From assembly GCF_900182725.1 (NCBI RefSeq), contig NZ_FXTO01000007.1, positions 62,001-126,000 on the forward strand: a stretch of DNA of 64,000 bases, in the 5' to 3' direction. Positions 51,897 through 63,431 of this stretch are shown here, one piece after another. The first letter of the stretch is position 1, and each line of letters starts with the position of its first letter. This DNA comes from Thalassovita litoralis (GTDB lineage: Bacteria > Pseudomonadota > Alphaproteobacteria > Rhodobacterales > Rhodobacteraceae). The notes under the pieces are model-generated. The model saw only the letters and a list, made by a program, of their open reading frames with translations, had not been told where the DNA came from and did no database searches. Position numbers and translations under genes: made by a program.

Positions 51897-53552
51897 TCAG
51901 CGCGTGAATTTCTTATGTTTGATCCGGGTCGGCTCCAGTGCGTTGGGACCAAGGCGGCGTTTTTTGTCTTCTTCGTAGTCTTCAAAGTTGCCCTCGAACC
52001 ATTCCACATGGGCGTCGCCCTCGAACGCCAGAATGTGAGTACAAATCCGGTCAAGGAAGAAACGGTCGTGCGAGATGACCACGGCGCAGCCCGCGAAATC
52101 CACCAGCGCGTCTTCCAATGCACGCAGGGTTTCCACGTCCAGATCGTTGGTCGGTTCGTCAAGCAGCAGCACGTTCCCGCCCGAGCGCAGCAGGCGCGCC
52201 ATGTGGACGCGGTTACGTTCCCCACCCGACAGCAGCGAGACTTTTTTCTGCTGGGTCGATCCCTTGAAGTTGAAGGCTGAACAATAGGCGCGGGCGTTTA
52301 CCTCGGCGTCGCCCAGTTTGATGATGTCCTGCCCGTCAGCGATGGCTTCCCAGACGTTTTCATTGGGGTTCAGGTCATCGCGGGACTGATCCACATAGGA
52401 CAGTTTCACCGTGTCGCCATATTCCACCGTGCCTTCGTCCGGCTGTTCCTGCCCGGTCAGCATACGGAACAGGGTGGTTTTACCCGCGCCGTTGGGACCG
52501 ATCACACCGACGATGCCGCCCGGCGGCAGGCTGAAGGACAGACCTTCGATCAGTTGTTTGTCGCCAAGGTGTTTGGACAGGCCGTTGACCTCGATCACCT
52601 TGTTGCCAAGACGCGGGCCGTTGGGGATGACGATCTGGGCGCGGCCCACTTTTTCGCGTTCGGACGTGTTGGCCATTTCGTTATAGGCGTTGATACGGGC
52701 CTTTTGCTTGGCCTGACGGGCCTTCGGCGATTGCCGCATCCATTCCAATTCGCGTTCCAGCGTTTTCTGCTGGGCCTTGTCTTCGCGGGCTTCCTGTTCC
52801 AGCCGCTTGGCTTTTTGTTCCAGCCACGAGGAATAGTTGCCTTCGTAGGGGATGCCGCGACCGCGATCCAGTTCCAGAATCCAGCCGGTGATGTCATCCA
52901 GAAAATAACGGTCGTGGGTGACGCACAGGATGGTGCCCTTGTAGTCAATCAAGTGCTGTTGCAGCCACGCGATCGTTTCGGCGTCAAGGTGGTTGGTCGG
53001 TTCGTCAAGCAGCAGCATGTCGGGGGCTTCCAACAGCAGTTGGCACAGCGCGACGCGGCGTTTTTCACCACCCGACAGTTTGGTTACATCCGCATCATCG
53101 GGGGGGCAGCGCAATGCCTCCATCGCGACGTCGATCTGGCTGTCCAGATCCCACAGGTTCTGGCTGTCGATTTCGTCTTGCAACTGCGCCATTTCGTCAG
53201 CGGTTTCGTCGCTGTAGTTCATGGCCAGTTCGTTGTAGCGATCCAGAATATCCTTTTTCGCTTTTACACCCAGCATTACGTTCCCGCGCACGTCCAGCGA
53301 CGGGTCCAGTTCGGGTTCCTGCGGCAGATAGCCAACCTTGGCGCCTTCGGCGTGCCATGCTTCGCCGCTGAAATCCTTGTCCAGACCGGCCATGATTTTC
53401 AGCAAGGTCGATTTACCGGCACCGTTGACACCAACCACACCGATTTTTACGCCGGGCAGGAAATTCAGGTGGATATTTTCAAAGCATTTCTTGCCGCCCG
53501 GATAGGTCTTGGAGACCCCGGACATATGATAAACGTACTGATAGGATGCCAT
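51897..53552 (-). CDS. ettA: Energy-dependent translational throttle protein EttA (ABC-F)
   Basis: 551 residues. Two ABC ATPase halves with Walker A GVNGAGKST (about 38-46) and GPNGAGKTT (about 353-361), signatures LSGGEKRR and LSGGERNR, and Walker B LLLDEPTNHLD and LLLDEPTNDLD; the linker between them carries the arm that reaches the ribosomal P-site tRNA. EttA slows the first peptide bond when ATP is low. ATG at 53552 starts family sequence (MASYQYVYHM); the longer frame is spurious. Confidence 0.95.
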   Translation of the reverse strand: MASYQYVYHMSGVSKTYPGGKKCFENIHLNFLPGVKIGVVGVNGAGKSTLLKIMAGLDKDFSGEAWHAEGAKVGYLPQEPELDPSLDVRGNVMLGVKAKKDILDRYNELAMNYSDETADEMAQLQDEIDSQNLWDLDSQIDVAMEALRCPPDDADVTKLSGGEKRRVALCQLLLEAPDMLLLDEPTNHLDAETIAWLQQHLIDYKGTILCVTHDRYFLDDITGWILELDRGRGIPYEGNYSSWLEQKAKRLEQEAREDKAQQKTLERELEWMRQSPKARQAKQKARINAYNEMANTSEREKVGRAQIVIPNGPRLGNKVIEVNGLSKHLGDKQLIEGLSFSLPPGGIVGVIGPNGAGKTTLFRMLTGQEQPDEGTVEYGDTVKLSYVDQSRDDLNPNENVWEAIADGQDIIKLGDAEVNARAYCSAFNFKGSTQQKKVSLLSGGERNRVHMARLLRSGGNVLLLDEPTNDLDVETLRALEDALVDFAGCAVVISHDRFFLDRICTHILAFEGDAHVEWFEGNFEDYEEDKKRRLGPNALEPTRIKHKKFTR

Positions 53553-53752
53553 GACGGACCTCGGGTTCGTGAATTCTGGTTGGGGCGTGTGATACCGGAG
53601 CGCGAGGGCGGGGGCAATCACTGTTGGGGCGAAACGCGAAAGCGTTCGACGGCAGGGCCAAAAATGGCACCGCCTGTCATAATAAACGGGATGTCGTTCA
53701 AGGCTGCCGGATGGGGTGCGGATACATCCCGAACCGTATCCGGCAGGCCTGT

Positions 53753-55552
<1,800 letters not shown>

Positions 55553-55706
55553 GGCCAGCGATATGATGTGGAATCAAGCGCCGGTCAATGGGTCAGTTGC
55601 GGGCGCGACCCCGTATAACAGGGGGAATGGGGCGTTTTGTGCTGCCGGGGCGCGGCAAAGGCACAAAGGGACGCAATAACGCCCCTGCGGTATGCGGTGG
55701 GGCGGG

Positions 55707-55985
55707 TCAGTCGAAATCGAAAATTTCGCTCAGGAAGCTTTTGCGCTTCTTATACTTGGGCTTGCGATATTCGCCTTCGTAATAGCCACGATCGTCATAA
55801 GGGCGTTCGGCGCGGTAATCGGGCTGTGGGGCCGCCGGTTGCGGCGCTTGGTTGGCGCTGCGTTCGATGATCTTGTCCAATTCGCCCCGGTCCAGCCAGA
55901 CGCCCCGACATTGCGGGCAATAGTCGATTTCGACCCCGGCGCGTTCGGTCATCACCAGTTGGGTTCCATCAATCGGGCATTGCAT
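55707..55985 (-). CDS. TFIIB-type zinc-finger protein
   Basis: 92 residues. The start CPIDGTQLVMTERAGVEIDYCPQCRGVWLDRGEL (about 3-36) is a zinc-ribbon of the zf-TFIIB family with paired CPxxG and CPxC motifs. A proline/tyrosine linker rich in charged residues and a KKRKSFLSEIFDFD tail follow. Function unknown; such proteins are widespread and occur singly. It stands between lepA and tRNA-Thr on the minus strand. Confidence 0.85.
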   Translation of the reverse strand: MQCPIDGTQLVMTERAGVEIDYCPQCRGVWLDRGELDKIIERSANQAPQPAAPQPDYRAERPYDDRGYYEGEYRKPKYKKRKSFLSEIFDFD

Positions 55986-56113
55986 CGGTGCGGTGTCCTT
56001 TTGTTTCTGTCTGTTACCAAACAGATGTGGGCATCGTCCGTAGGCAGAACAAGGGTAGGGGGCAGAACAAGGGCTGGTCGTTTTGGCGCTTTGAAAATTT
56101 GGAGGATTTTAAA

Positions 56114-56188
<75 letters not shown>

Positions 56189-56306
56189 GCCGTTTTCCGT
56201 GTCGTCCAGTGTGTCCCGTCCGACCGTGGAGCGCTGATTAGCCGTAAATGAATCGGTGTGCAACCCCAATCTGGACGCTTTTTTCACCCTAATGTAAGAG
56301 AGGGTC

Positions 56307-56471
56307 ATGGAGCAGAAAACACCCGGCAAAAAACAACCGAAAAACGCCACCTCGCGCGAGGATCGGTTGAAGGCAGCGCTGAAGGCCAATATGGCCCGGC
56401 GCAAGGCTCAGGCGCGCGCCCGTGCGACTGTGGAAGACACCCAAGACAGCAAGGACAAGGGGCAGGACTGA
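56307..56471 (+). CDS. Short basic protein coupled to murA
   Basis: 54 residues, too short for many gene finders. Highly charged and basic: [12 protein letters not shown], then [24 protein letters not shown] and an acidic end. An AGAGAGGG stretch precedes the ATG, and the TGA overlaps the murA ATG (TGATG), the same coupling style as other genes here. It may bind RNA or a membrane; the likely helix is about residues 17-43. No family recognised. Confidence 0.7.
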   Translation: MEQKTPGKKQPKNATSREDRLKAALKANMARRKAQARARATVEDTQDSKDKGQD

Positions 56472-57742
56472 TGGATTCGATTATTGTGACGGGGAACGGC
56501 CCGCTGAACGGCTCGATCCCGATTGCCGGGGCTAAGAACGCCTGTCTGACGCTGATGCCTGCAACGCTGCTGTCGGATGAACCGCTGACGCTGACCAATG
56601 CACCGCGCCTGTCGGACATCCGCACCATGACCACGCTGCTGCAATCGCTGGGGGCCGAAGTTACCTCGATGCAGGGCGGTAAAGTGCTGGCCATGTCCAG
56701 CCATGATTTGAATAACCTGACCGCCGATTATGACATCGTGCGGAAAATGCGGGCCTCGATTCTGGTGCTGGGGCCGATGCTGGCGCGGATGGGGCAGGCG
56801 GTTGTCTCGCTTCCGGGGGGCTGCGCGATTGGCGCCCGTCCGGTTGATCTGCACCTGAAGGCGCTGGAAGCGATGGGGGCGGAACTGGAACTGCGCGACG
56901 GGTATGTTCACGCCAAGGCCCCGGCGGGCGGACTAAAAGGCGGCGTGGTCGAATTTCCTTTTGCCTCGGTCGGGGCGACGGAAAACGCGCTGATGGCTGC
57001 CACGCTGGCCAAAGGCACCACAGTGTTGAAAAACGCGGCGCGAGAGCCGGAGATCGTGGACCTGGCCGATTGTCTGCGTAAGATGGGCGCACAGATTGAT
57101 GGCGACGGCACCAGCACCATTACCGTGCAGGGTGTGGATCGTCTGGGCGGGGCAACGCACCCCGTCGTGACGGACCGCATTGAACTGGGGACATATATGC
57201 TGGCCCCGGCGATCTGCGGCGGCGAGGTGTTGCTGGAAGGCGGTCGGATCGACCTGTTGAATGCCTTTGTCGAAAAGCTGGACGCGGCGGGCGTGAACGT
57301 CACGGAAACCCCGGCGGGTCTGGTGGTCTGCAATCGCGGCGACCGGGTGAAAGCGGTGGATGTGGTCACGGAACCGTTCCCCGGCTTCCCTACCGATTTG
57401 CAGGCGCAGATGATGGCGCTGCTGTGTACCGCTGACGGGGTTTCGGTGCTGGAAGAAAAGATTTTCGAGAATCGCTTCATGCACGCCCCCGAACTGACCC
57501 GCATGGGCGCAAAGATTGACGTACACGGCGGCACGGCTAAGGTGACAGGGGTTGAACGGCTGAAAGGTGCGCCGGTGATGGCAACGGATTTGCGGGCCTC
57601 GGTTTCGCTGATTCTGGCCGGTCTGGCCGCCGAAGGGGAAACCATCGTGAACCGGGTTTACCATCTGGACCGTGGGTATGAACGGGTCGAGGAAAAGCTG
57701 GGCAACGTTGGGGCCAAAATCGAACGGGTGAAGGGCAAATGA
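56471..57742 (+). CDS. murA: UDP-N-acetylglucosamine 1-carboxyvinyltransferase
   Basis: 423 residues. MurA adds enolpyruvate to UDP-GlcNAc, the first step of peptidoglycan synthesis. The catalytic cysteine is Cys118 in [12 protein letters not shown], the site blocked by fosfomycin; Lys22-Asn23 in AGAKNACL is also conserved. It starts at the TGATG overlap with the small basic gene and ends in a four-base overlap with the DUF2948 gene. Confidence 0.97.
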   Translation: MDSIIVTGNGPLNGSIPIAGAKNACLTLMPATLLSDEPLTLTNAPRLSDIRTMTTLLQSLGAEVTSMQGGKVLAMSSHDLNNLTADYDIVRKMRASILVLGPMLARMGQAVVSLPGGCAIGARPVDLHLKALEAMGAELELRDGYVHAKAPAGGLKGGVVEFPFASVGATENALMAATLAKGTTVLKNAAREPEIVDLADCLRKMGAQIDGDGTSTITVQGVDRLGGATHPVVTDRIELGTYMLAPAICGGEVLLEGGRIDLLNAFVEKLDAAGVNVTETPAGLVVCNRGDRVKAVDVVTEPFPGFPTDLQAQMMALLCTADGVSVLEEKIFENRFMHAPELTRMGAKIDVHGGTAKVTGVERLKGAPVMATDLRASVSLILAGLAAEGETIVNRVYHLDRGYERVEEKLGNVGAKIERVKGK

Positions 57743-58206
57743 CCGAAGATGCACGGTTCGAGGATGGACGCGAAGCCCCGCTGAATCTGGGGGCGCTGGA
57801 TGCCGAGGATTTGGGGGTCTTGTCCGCCTTGGTGCAGGATGCCGTTTTCCCGGCTGCGGAAATGCGCTGGCTGCCTAAGGAGCGCAGATTCGCGCTGTTG
57901 CTGAATCGTTTCCGTTGGGAAGATGACGGGCGCACACGCCACGGCGCCGAACGGGTGCAGGCGGTGCTGGTGTTTGAAAACGTGCAAAAGGTTTCATCGC
58001 AGGGTGTGTCACGAGCAGAGCCGGATATGATTCTGTCGCTTTTGTCAGTGGACTGGCACCCGGCAGAGGCACCGGGCGGCGCGATCGAACTGATTTTGGC
58101 TGGGGATGGCGCGATCCGCTTGCAGGTCGAGGCGCTGGAGGTGGTGCTAAAGGATGTCACCCGCCCGTATCGTGCGCCATCGGGGCATGTGCCGGATCAC
58201 GCGTGA
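57739..58206 (+). CDS. DUF2948 family protein
   Basis: 155 residues. Recognised from the order: [39 protein letters not shown] near the N-terminus is typical of the family, which sits beside murA and hisD in many alphaproteobacteria. Function unknown. It overlaps murA by four bases, so it is co-translated. The gap to hisD holds an intergenic repeat. Confidence 0.82.
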   Translation: MTEDARFEDGREAPLNLGALDAEDLGVLSALVQDAVFPAAEMRWLPKERRFALLLNRFRWEDDGRTRHGAERVQAVLVFENVQKVSSQGVSRAEPDMILSLLSVDWHPAEAPGGAIELILAGDGAIRLQVEALEVVLKDVTRPYRAPSGHVPDHA

Positions 58207-58250
58207 TCTGATTGATTTCGCAGCGTGGCCTGTTGTTAGGGACAGGGAAG

Positions 58251-58310
58251 GGGGCTTTGCCCCTGCCGTCGTGAACGACGGCCCCCCAGAGTATTTGGAA
58301 TCAGAAAGAA
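58251..58310 (+). repeat. GAGTATTT intergenic repeat, single copy
   Basis: Hairpin GGGGC/GCCCC (58251-58263), hairpin GCCGTCG/CGACGGC (58265-58282), then CCCCCAGAGTATTT and ATCAGAAAGAA (58284-58310). The order of elements is the same as at 37339-37396. It lies between the DUF2948 and hisD genes, in a forward-strand gene train. Confidence 0.7.
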
Positions 58311-58374
58311 CAGCGGCATGTCTTGAGGACGGGACGCGGGGCGGCTATGTCGGAGTGACGACCCTGGAGGGACC

Positions 58375-59676
58375 ATGCCTGTATTCCTGAACGCATCCGA
58401 TACCGATTTTGAAACCGCCTTTGTGGCCCTGTTGGGGGCAAAGCGCGAAGATAGTCCCGATGTGGATGATGTCGTGGCCGGGATCATCGCGGATGTGCGG
58501 GCGCGGGGCGATGCGGCAGTGCTGGAGCTGACGGCGAAATTCGACCGGATGGAGCTGAGCGCCGATCAGTTGCGGTTTTCCGAGGCAGAGATTGACGCGC
58601 TGGTGGCGCAGGTGCCGGAGGCTGAACGCGCGGCGCTGGAACTGGCGGCCGAGCGGATCCGGGCCTATCACGAAAAACAAATGCCCGAGGATGCCCAGTG
58701 GACGGATGACCACGGCGCGATGCTGGGTTGGCGCTGGACGCCGGTTTCGGCGGCGGGGCTGTATGTGCCGGGCGGATTGGCGTCTTATCCATCCTCGGTT
58801 CTGATGAATGCGATTCCGGCCAAGGTGGCCGGGGTGGAGCGGCTGGCCATCGTGGTGCCAACGCCAGATGGCGTGGCCAATCCGTTGGTTTTGCTGGCGG
58901 CGCGGCTGGCCGGGGTGGACGAGGTCTATCGTATCGGCGGGGCGCAGGCGGTGGCGGCGCTGGCCTATGGCACCGAAACCATCGCGCCGGTGGATAAGAT
59001 CACCGGGCCGGGCAATGCCTTTGTGGCGGCGGCCAAGCGGCGGGTGTTTGGTAAGGTCGGGATCGACATGATTGCCGGGCCGTCGGAAATTCTGGTGATT
59101 GCAGATAAACAGGCCGATCCCGATTGGATCGCGCTGGATATGCTGAGCCAGGCCGAACATGACGAAAGCGCACAGGCGATTCTGATCACGGACGATGCCG
59201 ATATGGCGCAATCGGTGGTGGCCGCGGTCGAGCGGCATCTGAATGTGCTGGAGCGCCGCGCGATTGCCGGGGCAAGCTGGCGGGATTTCGGCGCGGTGAT
59301 CGTGGTGTCCGATCTGGCGCAGGCGGCGGAGCTGTCCAACCGTGTCGCGCCCGAACATCTGGAGCTATGTGTTGCCGATCCCGATGTACTGGCCGAACGG
59401 ATCACCCATGCCGGGGCGATTTTCCTGGGCAACTGGACGCCCGAGGCGATTGGCGATTACGTTGGCGGGCCGAACCATGTGCTGCCAACGGCGCGTTCTG
59501 CCCGTTTTTCGTCGGGTCTGAGCGTGATGGACTTTGTGAAACGCACCACATTGGCGAAAATGACGCCTGCGGCGCTGCGTGCCATTGGACCTGCGGCGGA
59601 AACGCTGGCAATCTCGGAAAGTCTGGAGGCGCATGGATTATCCGTGCGCGCCCGGTTGAACCACCTGAACGACTGA
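58375..59676 (+). CDS. hisD: Histidinol dehydrogenase
   Basis: 433 residues. HisD performs the last two oxidations of histidine synthesis. Conserved blocks are GWRWTPVSAAGLYVPGG (about 121-137), the KITGPGNAFVAAAKR block and the NRVAPEHLELCVADPD block with the catalytic histidine (about 326). ATG at 58375 has GGAGG upstream. It leads a run of UPF0262, LMW phosphatase and other genes. Confidence 0.97.
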   Translation: MPVFLNASDTDFETAFVALLGAKREDSPDVDDVVAGIIADVRARGDAAVLELTAKFDRMELSADQLRFSEAEIDALVAQVPEAERAALELAAERIRAYHEKQMPEDAQWTDDHGAMLGWRWTPVSAAGLYVPGGLASYPSSVLMNAIPAKVAGVERLAIVVPTPDGVANPLVLLAARLAGVDEVYRIGGAQAVAALAYGTETIAPVDKITGPGNAFVAAAKRRVFGKVGIDMIAGPSEILVIADKQADPDWIALDMLSQAEHDESAQAILITDDADMAQSVVAAVERHLNVLERRAIAGASWRDFGAVIVVSDLAQAAELSNRVAPEHLELCVADPDVLAERITHAGAIFLGNWTPEAIGDYVGGPNHVLPTARSARFSSGLSVMDFVKRTTLAKMTPAALRAIGPAAETLAISESLEAHGLSVRARLNHLND

Positions 59677-59685
59677 GGACCACCT

Positions 59686-60165
59686 ATGTCCCATATCAGC
59701 CATATCGAATTGGATGATCGCAACCTGCCGCCGCCCACGCCTGAGATCGAACAGGAACGGCGCGTGGCGATGTTTGACCTGCTCGAGGAAAACTCGTTCG
59801 ACCTGCCCAAGCGTGATGATCGTCTGGTGCCGGAAGGCCCCTATCGTGTCGGGCTGTCGATCCGGGAAAAACGGCTGGTTTTCGACATCCAGACCGAGGC
59901 CGAGGAGAAGGCGGCGGAGTTCCACCTGAGCCTGTCGCCGTTCCGGCAGGTGGTCAAAGATTACTGGGCGATTTGCGAAAGCTATTTCGACGCGGTGAAA
60001 AACCTGCCGCCCAGCCAAATCGAAACCATCGACATGGCCCGGCGCGGCATTCACAACGAAGGCGCCCGCATTTTGCAAGAGCGTCTGGAAGGCAAGGCCG
60101 TGGTGGATACCGATACCGCCCGCCGATTATTTACTCTGATCTGCGTGTTGCATTTCGGAGGGTAG
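59686..60165 (+). CDS. UPF0262 family protein
   Basis: 159 residues. The family is recognised by the N-terminal ELDDRNLPPPTPEIEQERRVAMFDLLEENSF and the FRQVVKDYWAICESYFDA and DMARRGIHNEGA blocks. Function unknown; it is nearly always next to hisD in alphaproteobacteria. It begins nine bases after hisD and is followed by the phosphatase gene five bases later. Confidence 0.88.
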   Translation: MSHISHIELDDRNLPPPTPEIEQERRVAMFDLLEENSFDLPKRDDRLVPEGPYRVGLSIREKRLVFDIQTEAEEKAAEFHLSLSPFRQVVKDYWAICESYFDAVKNLPPSQIETIDMARRGIHNEGARILQERLEGKAVVDTDTARRLFTLICVLHFGG

Positions 60166-60170
60166 GCGGC

Positions 60171-60632
60171 GTGGTCGAAATTTTACCCCAGTCTGTTTTG
60201 TTTTGTTGTGATCACAATTCTGTCCGTTCGCCGATGGCCGAAGGGATTATGAAAAAGTTTTACGGAACCGGCACCTATGTGCAGTCCGTTGGGGTTAAGG
60301 GCGATCTGGAAATCGACGGGTTTGCCATTGCCGTTTGTCAGGAACTGGGGGTGGAACTGTCCCGGCACCGGGCGCGCAGTTTTGAACAGTTGGAACAATG
60401 GGGCGATGCGCTGTCGTCGTTCGATCTGGTTGTGGCATTGACCCCGACCAGCCGGGACATGGCCTGTGAACTGACCCGCGTGTTTCATCTGGAGGTCGAG
60501 TACTGGCCGATTATTGATCCCTCGGGGCAGGGGGAAACACGCGAGGCGAAGCTGGCGGCCTATCGTCAGGCCCGTGACCAGATTGTTGAAAACCTGATCA
60601 CCCGCTGGGGTCCGCCATTGGAGGCAAAATGA
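60171..60632 (+). CDS. Low-molecular-weight protein-tyrosine phosphatase family protein
   Basis: 153 residues from GTG 60171 with GGAGGG upstream. The P-loop is CDHNSVRS (C-x5-R) near residues 11-18 and the general acid lies in DPSG (about 120). Relatives act as protein phosphatases or, in ArsC-type members, arsenate reductases; the paired cysteines needed for thioredoxin-linked arsenate reduction are not obvious, so phosphatase is preferred. Coupled to UPF0262 and overlapping the next gene by four bases. Confidence 0.85.
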   Translation: MVEILPQSVLFCCDHNSVRSPMAEGIMKKFYGTGTYVQSVGVKGDLEIDGFAIAVCQELGVELSRHRARSFEQLEQWGDALSSFDLVVALTPTSRDMACELTRVFHLEVEYWPIIDPSGQGETREAKLAAYRQARDQIVENLITRWGPPLEAK

Positions 60633-61024
60633 ATCAGACGATCCGTGACTATTTCGACGCGTTCAACGCGGGCGATACCGATGCCATGCTGGCCTGTCTG
60701 GCCGATGACGTGGCGCATCATGTGAACGAAGGTAAAATTCGCGTCGGCAAGGACGCATTCGCGGAATTTTGCGCCCATATGACCCGCAGCTACAAAGAAA
60801 ATCTGACCGATATGGTGATTTTCGAGGCCGAAAGCGGTACTCGTGCGGCGGCGGAATATATCGTCAACGGGACTTATCTGGCGACCGATCCGGGCCTGCC
60901 CGAGGCGCATGGCCAAACCTATCGTCTGCCTGCCGGGTCGTTCTTTTCCTTGAAAGACGGGAAAATCGCGCGGGTCGTGACCTATTATAACCTTGCGGAC
61001 TGGATCGCGCAGGTTTCGGAATGA
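60629..61024 (+). CDS. NTF2-like (SnoaL/ketosteroid-isomerase fold) protein
   Basis: 131 residues. TIRDYFDAFNAGDTDAMLACLADDVAHHVNEGKI is the typical N-terminal helix and cone of the NTF2 superfamily, followed by a strand-rich half. No catalytic set can be assigned. It overlaps its neighbours by four bases (ATGA) on each side, so it is part of the hisD-GNAT transcript. Confidence 0.82.
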   Translation: MNQTIRDYFDAFNAGDTDAMLACLADDVAHHVNEGKIRVGKDAFAEFCAHMTRSYKENLTDMVIFEAESGTRAAAEYIVNGTYLATDPGLPEAHGQTYRLPAGSFFSLKDGKIARVVTYYNLADWIAQVSE

Positions 61025-61611
61025 TCCGGGTCGAGGCGCTGACCGGCGCCGCGCTGGATGCGGCCTTGGATGATGTGGCGCGTTTGCGGATCGCGGTGTT
61101 TCGGGCGTGGCCTTATTTATATGATGGTGATCTGGAATACGAACGCGGCTATCTGGACAGCTACCGCACCAGCCCCGGCGCGGTTGTGGTTGGCGCGTTT
61201 GATGGTGATAGGCTGATCGGGGCGGCCACCGGCACCCCGATGGAAGATCACGCCGCAGATTTTGCCGCTGCTTTCGATGATACGGGCGAGGATCTGACGC
61301 AGATTTTCTACTGTGCGGAATCTGTGCTGTTACCGGAGTATCGCGGGCAGGGGATTGGGCATCGGTTCTTTGATCTGCGCGAATCTCATGCGCGGGCCTT
61401 GGGGCGGGGGAAATCGGCGTTTTGCGGGGTGATCCGCCCGGCTGACCACCCGGCGCGTCCGGTGGATTATTTGCCGCTGGACGGGTTTTGGCGCAAACGC
61501 GGCTATCGCCCGCTGGCGGGCGCTGTGGCGCAATTTAACTGGAAGGACGTGGGGCAGGCGGAAAGCACCGCAAAGCCCCTGCAATTCTGGATTCGCAATT
61601 TGGCTGACTAA
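61021..61611 (+). CDS. GNAT family N-acetyltransferase
   Basis: 196 residues. The acetyl-CoA loop appears as VLLPEYRGQGIGHRFFDLRESHA (about 102-124), with the R-G-x-G-I/H pattern. Substrate unknown. It overlaps the NTF2-like gene by four bases and is the last gene before a 59-base gap leading to the nitrilase gene. The final 25 residues are not conserved-looking. Confidence 0.85.
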   Translation: MIRVEALTGAALDAALDDVARLRIAVFRAWPYLYDGDLEYERGYLDSYRTSPGAVVVGAFDGDRLIGAATGTPMEDHAADFAAAFDDTGEDLTQIFYCAESVLLPEYRGQGIGHRFFDLRESHARALGRGKSAFCGVIRPADHPARPVDYLPLDGFWRKRGYRPLAGAVAQFNWKDVGQAESTAKPLQFWIRNLAD

Positions 61612-61670
61612 TCCCCGGATCAGGGGGCACCTTGGACATGAGCATTTGAGGCAAGATGAAAGGGCAGGGC

Positions 61671-62552
61671 ATGAAAGTCGCAACTGCTGCATATCCGCTG
61701 GATTGGTTCCGCGATTGGGCGGCCTATGAGGCAAAGATGCGGTCTTGGGTGGCCGAAGCGGCAGGGCAGGGGGCTGACCTGCTGGTCTTTCCCGAATATG
61801 GCGCGATGGAGCTTGCCTCGCTCGCGGGGGGCGATGTGGCGGCGGATTTGCAAGGGTCCATCGCTGCGGTGTCGGATCGGGTGGCGCAATCCAATGCGGT
61901 TTTGGCCGGTCTGGCGCAGGAATTCGGCGTTTATATTCTGGGCGGGTCCGCGCCTGTGGCCGATGCGGGGCAGGTGGTGAACCGCGCCCCGTTTTTTGCC
62001 CCAAATGGTGGGCAGGATCATCAGGACAAACAAATCATGACCCGCTTTGAGCGCGAGGATTGGGGCGTTTCCGGTGGCGGGCCGCTGAAGCTGTTTCAGA
62101 CAAAGCTGGGTAAGATCGGGGTTCTGATCTGCTATGACAGTGAATTTCCCCTGTTGGCGCGTGCGCTGGTCGAAGCCGGGGCCGAACTGATCCTGATCCC
62201 GTCCTGCACCGAGGCGCTGGAGGGATACTGGCGTGTGCGTATCGGCGCATTGGCCCGCGCACTGGAGGGTCAATGCGTTACCGTGATGGCGTCACTGGTG
62301 GGTGATCGCCCTGAAATTTTTGCGGTCGAGGAAAACACCGGCATGGGGGGCGTGTTTGGTCCGCCGGATATGGGATTTCCGCCCGATGCTGTCATGGCCG
62401 AAGGTGTGTTGAACCAGCCCGGCTGGACCTATGCCGATGTGGATATGAATGCCATTCGCGCTGTCCGTGTCGATGGGCATGTTTTGAACATGACCCACTG
62501 GCAGGAACAGCCCGAACGGGTGAAAACACAGCCTGTTTCAGTGGGGTTGTAG
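61671..62552 (+). CDS. Carbon-nitrogen hydrolase (nitrilase superfamily)
   Basis: 293 residues from ATG 61671; an ATG at 61656 five codons earlier is an alternative. The catalytic triad is visible as Glu in FPEYG (about 43), Lys in DKQIMTRFE (about 122) and Cys in ICYDSEFP (about 156). Members cut amides or nitriles; the substrate is unknown. A short gap and a small hairpin separate it from infA. Confidence 0.9.
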   Translation: MKVATAAYPLDWFRDWAAYEAKMRSWVAEAAGQGADLLVFPEYGAMELASLAGGDVAADLQGSIAAVSDRVAQSNAVLAGLAQEFGVYILGGSAPVADAGQVVNRAPFFAPNGGQDHQDKQIMTRFEREDWGVSGGGPLKLFQTKLGKIGVLICYDSEFPLLARALVEAGAELILIPSCTEALEGYWRVRIGALARALEGQCVTVMASLVGDRPEIFAVEENTGMGGVFGPPDMGFPPDAVMAEGVLNQPGWTYADVDMNAIRAVRVDGHVLNMTHWQEQPERVKTQPVSVGL

Positions 62553-62597
62553 GATTCCCCTTGAAAATCTGGCAGAATAGGCCCATTTAACGCCCGT

Positions 62598-62616
62598 CCC
62601 GCATTTGGGGCGGGAT
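62598..62616 (+). terminator. Weak hairpin before infA
   Basis: TCCCGC and GCGGGA form a six-pair stem (about 62598-62616) in the gap between the amidase and infA genes. No T run follows; it may be a terminator remnant or an infA leader structure. Confidence 0.3.
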
Positions 62617-62635
62617 TCAGTAGACAGGAGAGACC

Positions 62636-62854
62636 ATGGCCAAGGAAGACATTCTCGAATTCCCCGGTGTCGTGAAGGAACTTCTGCCGAATGCGACGTT
62701 TCGGGTCGAGCTTGAGAATGGCCATGAGATCATCGCACACACGGCAGGTAAGATGCGTAAAAACCGCATCCGTGTTCTGGCAGGCGACCGGGTTCAGGTT
62801 GAAATGACCCCTTACGATCTGACCAAGGGTCGTATCAACTATCGCTTTAAATAA
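62636..62854 (+). CDS. infA: Translation initiation factor IF-1
   Basis: 72 residues, the standard length. The sequence [31 protein letters not shown] and ends [11 protein letters not shown] is a typical IF-1, an S1-like beta-barrel that binds the ribosomal A site. ATG at 62636 has ACAGGAGAG upstream. It is followed by the maf gene on the same strand after one base. Confidence 0.97.
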   Translation: MAKEDILEFPGVVKELLPNATFRVELENGHEIIAHTAGKMRKNRIRVLAGDRVQVEMTPYDLTKGRINYRFK

Positions 62855-62855
62855 C

Positions 62856-63431
62856 GTGCGCCTGATCCTGGGATCGGGTAGCCCGCGCCGCAAGGAATTG
62901 CTGGCGCAGATCGGGGTTGTGGCGGATGATATCCGCCCGCCCGATATTGATGAAACCCCTTTGAAAAGCGAATTGCCGCGCCCCTATTGCGCGCGCATGG
63001 CCCGCGAAAAGGTGCAGGCCGTTCCCGCAGATGCCGGGGATGTGGTGCTGTGCGCGGATACCACTGTGGCCTTGGGGCGGCGGATCATGGGCAAACCTGC
63101 CAATGCGGGCGAAGCGGCGGAATTTCTGCTGGCCATGTCCGGGCGGCGGCACAAGGTTATCACTGCCGTGGCCGTGCGTCGGGGGGATTGCGTTTGGGAA
63201 CGCGATGTTGTGACCGATGTGAAAATGAAACGCCTGTCGGACGAAGAACTGAACGCCTATCTGGCCACGAATGATTGGCAGGGCAAGGCGGGCGGGTATG
63301 GCATCCAAGGCCCAGCCGGGGCGCTGATTCCGTGGATTTCGGGATCGTTCACCGCTGTTGTCGGTTTGCCGCTGGCAGAAACCGCCGGGCTGTTGCAGGC
63401 CGCAGGCTACCCGCTATGGAGGCAGGGATGA
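62856..63431 (+). CDS. maf: Maf family nucleoside triphosphate pyrophosphatase
   Basis: 191 residues from GTG 62856. Maf proteins hydrolyse dTTP/UTP or modified nucleotides. The signature [12 protein letters not shown] is at residues 7-18, CADTTVALG (about 66) is the metal loop, and [16 protein letters not shown] (about 147) is conserved. The GTG start lies one base after the infA stop. It ends in a four-base overlap with the RNase E/G gene. Confidence 0.93.
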   Translation: MRLILGSGSPRRKELLAQIGVVADDIRPPDIDETPLKSELPRPYCARMAREKVQAVPADAGDVVLCADTTVALGRRIMGKPANAGEAAEFLLAMSGRRHKVITAVAVRRGDCVWERDVVTDVKMKRLSDEELNAYLATNDWQGKAGGYGIQGPAGALIPWISGSFTAVVGLPLAETAGLLQAAGYPLWRQG

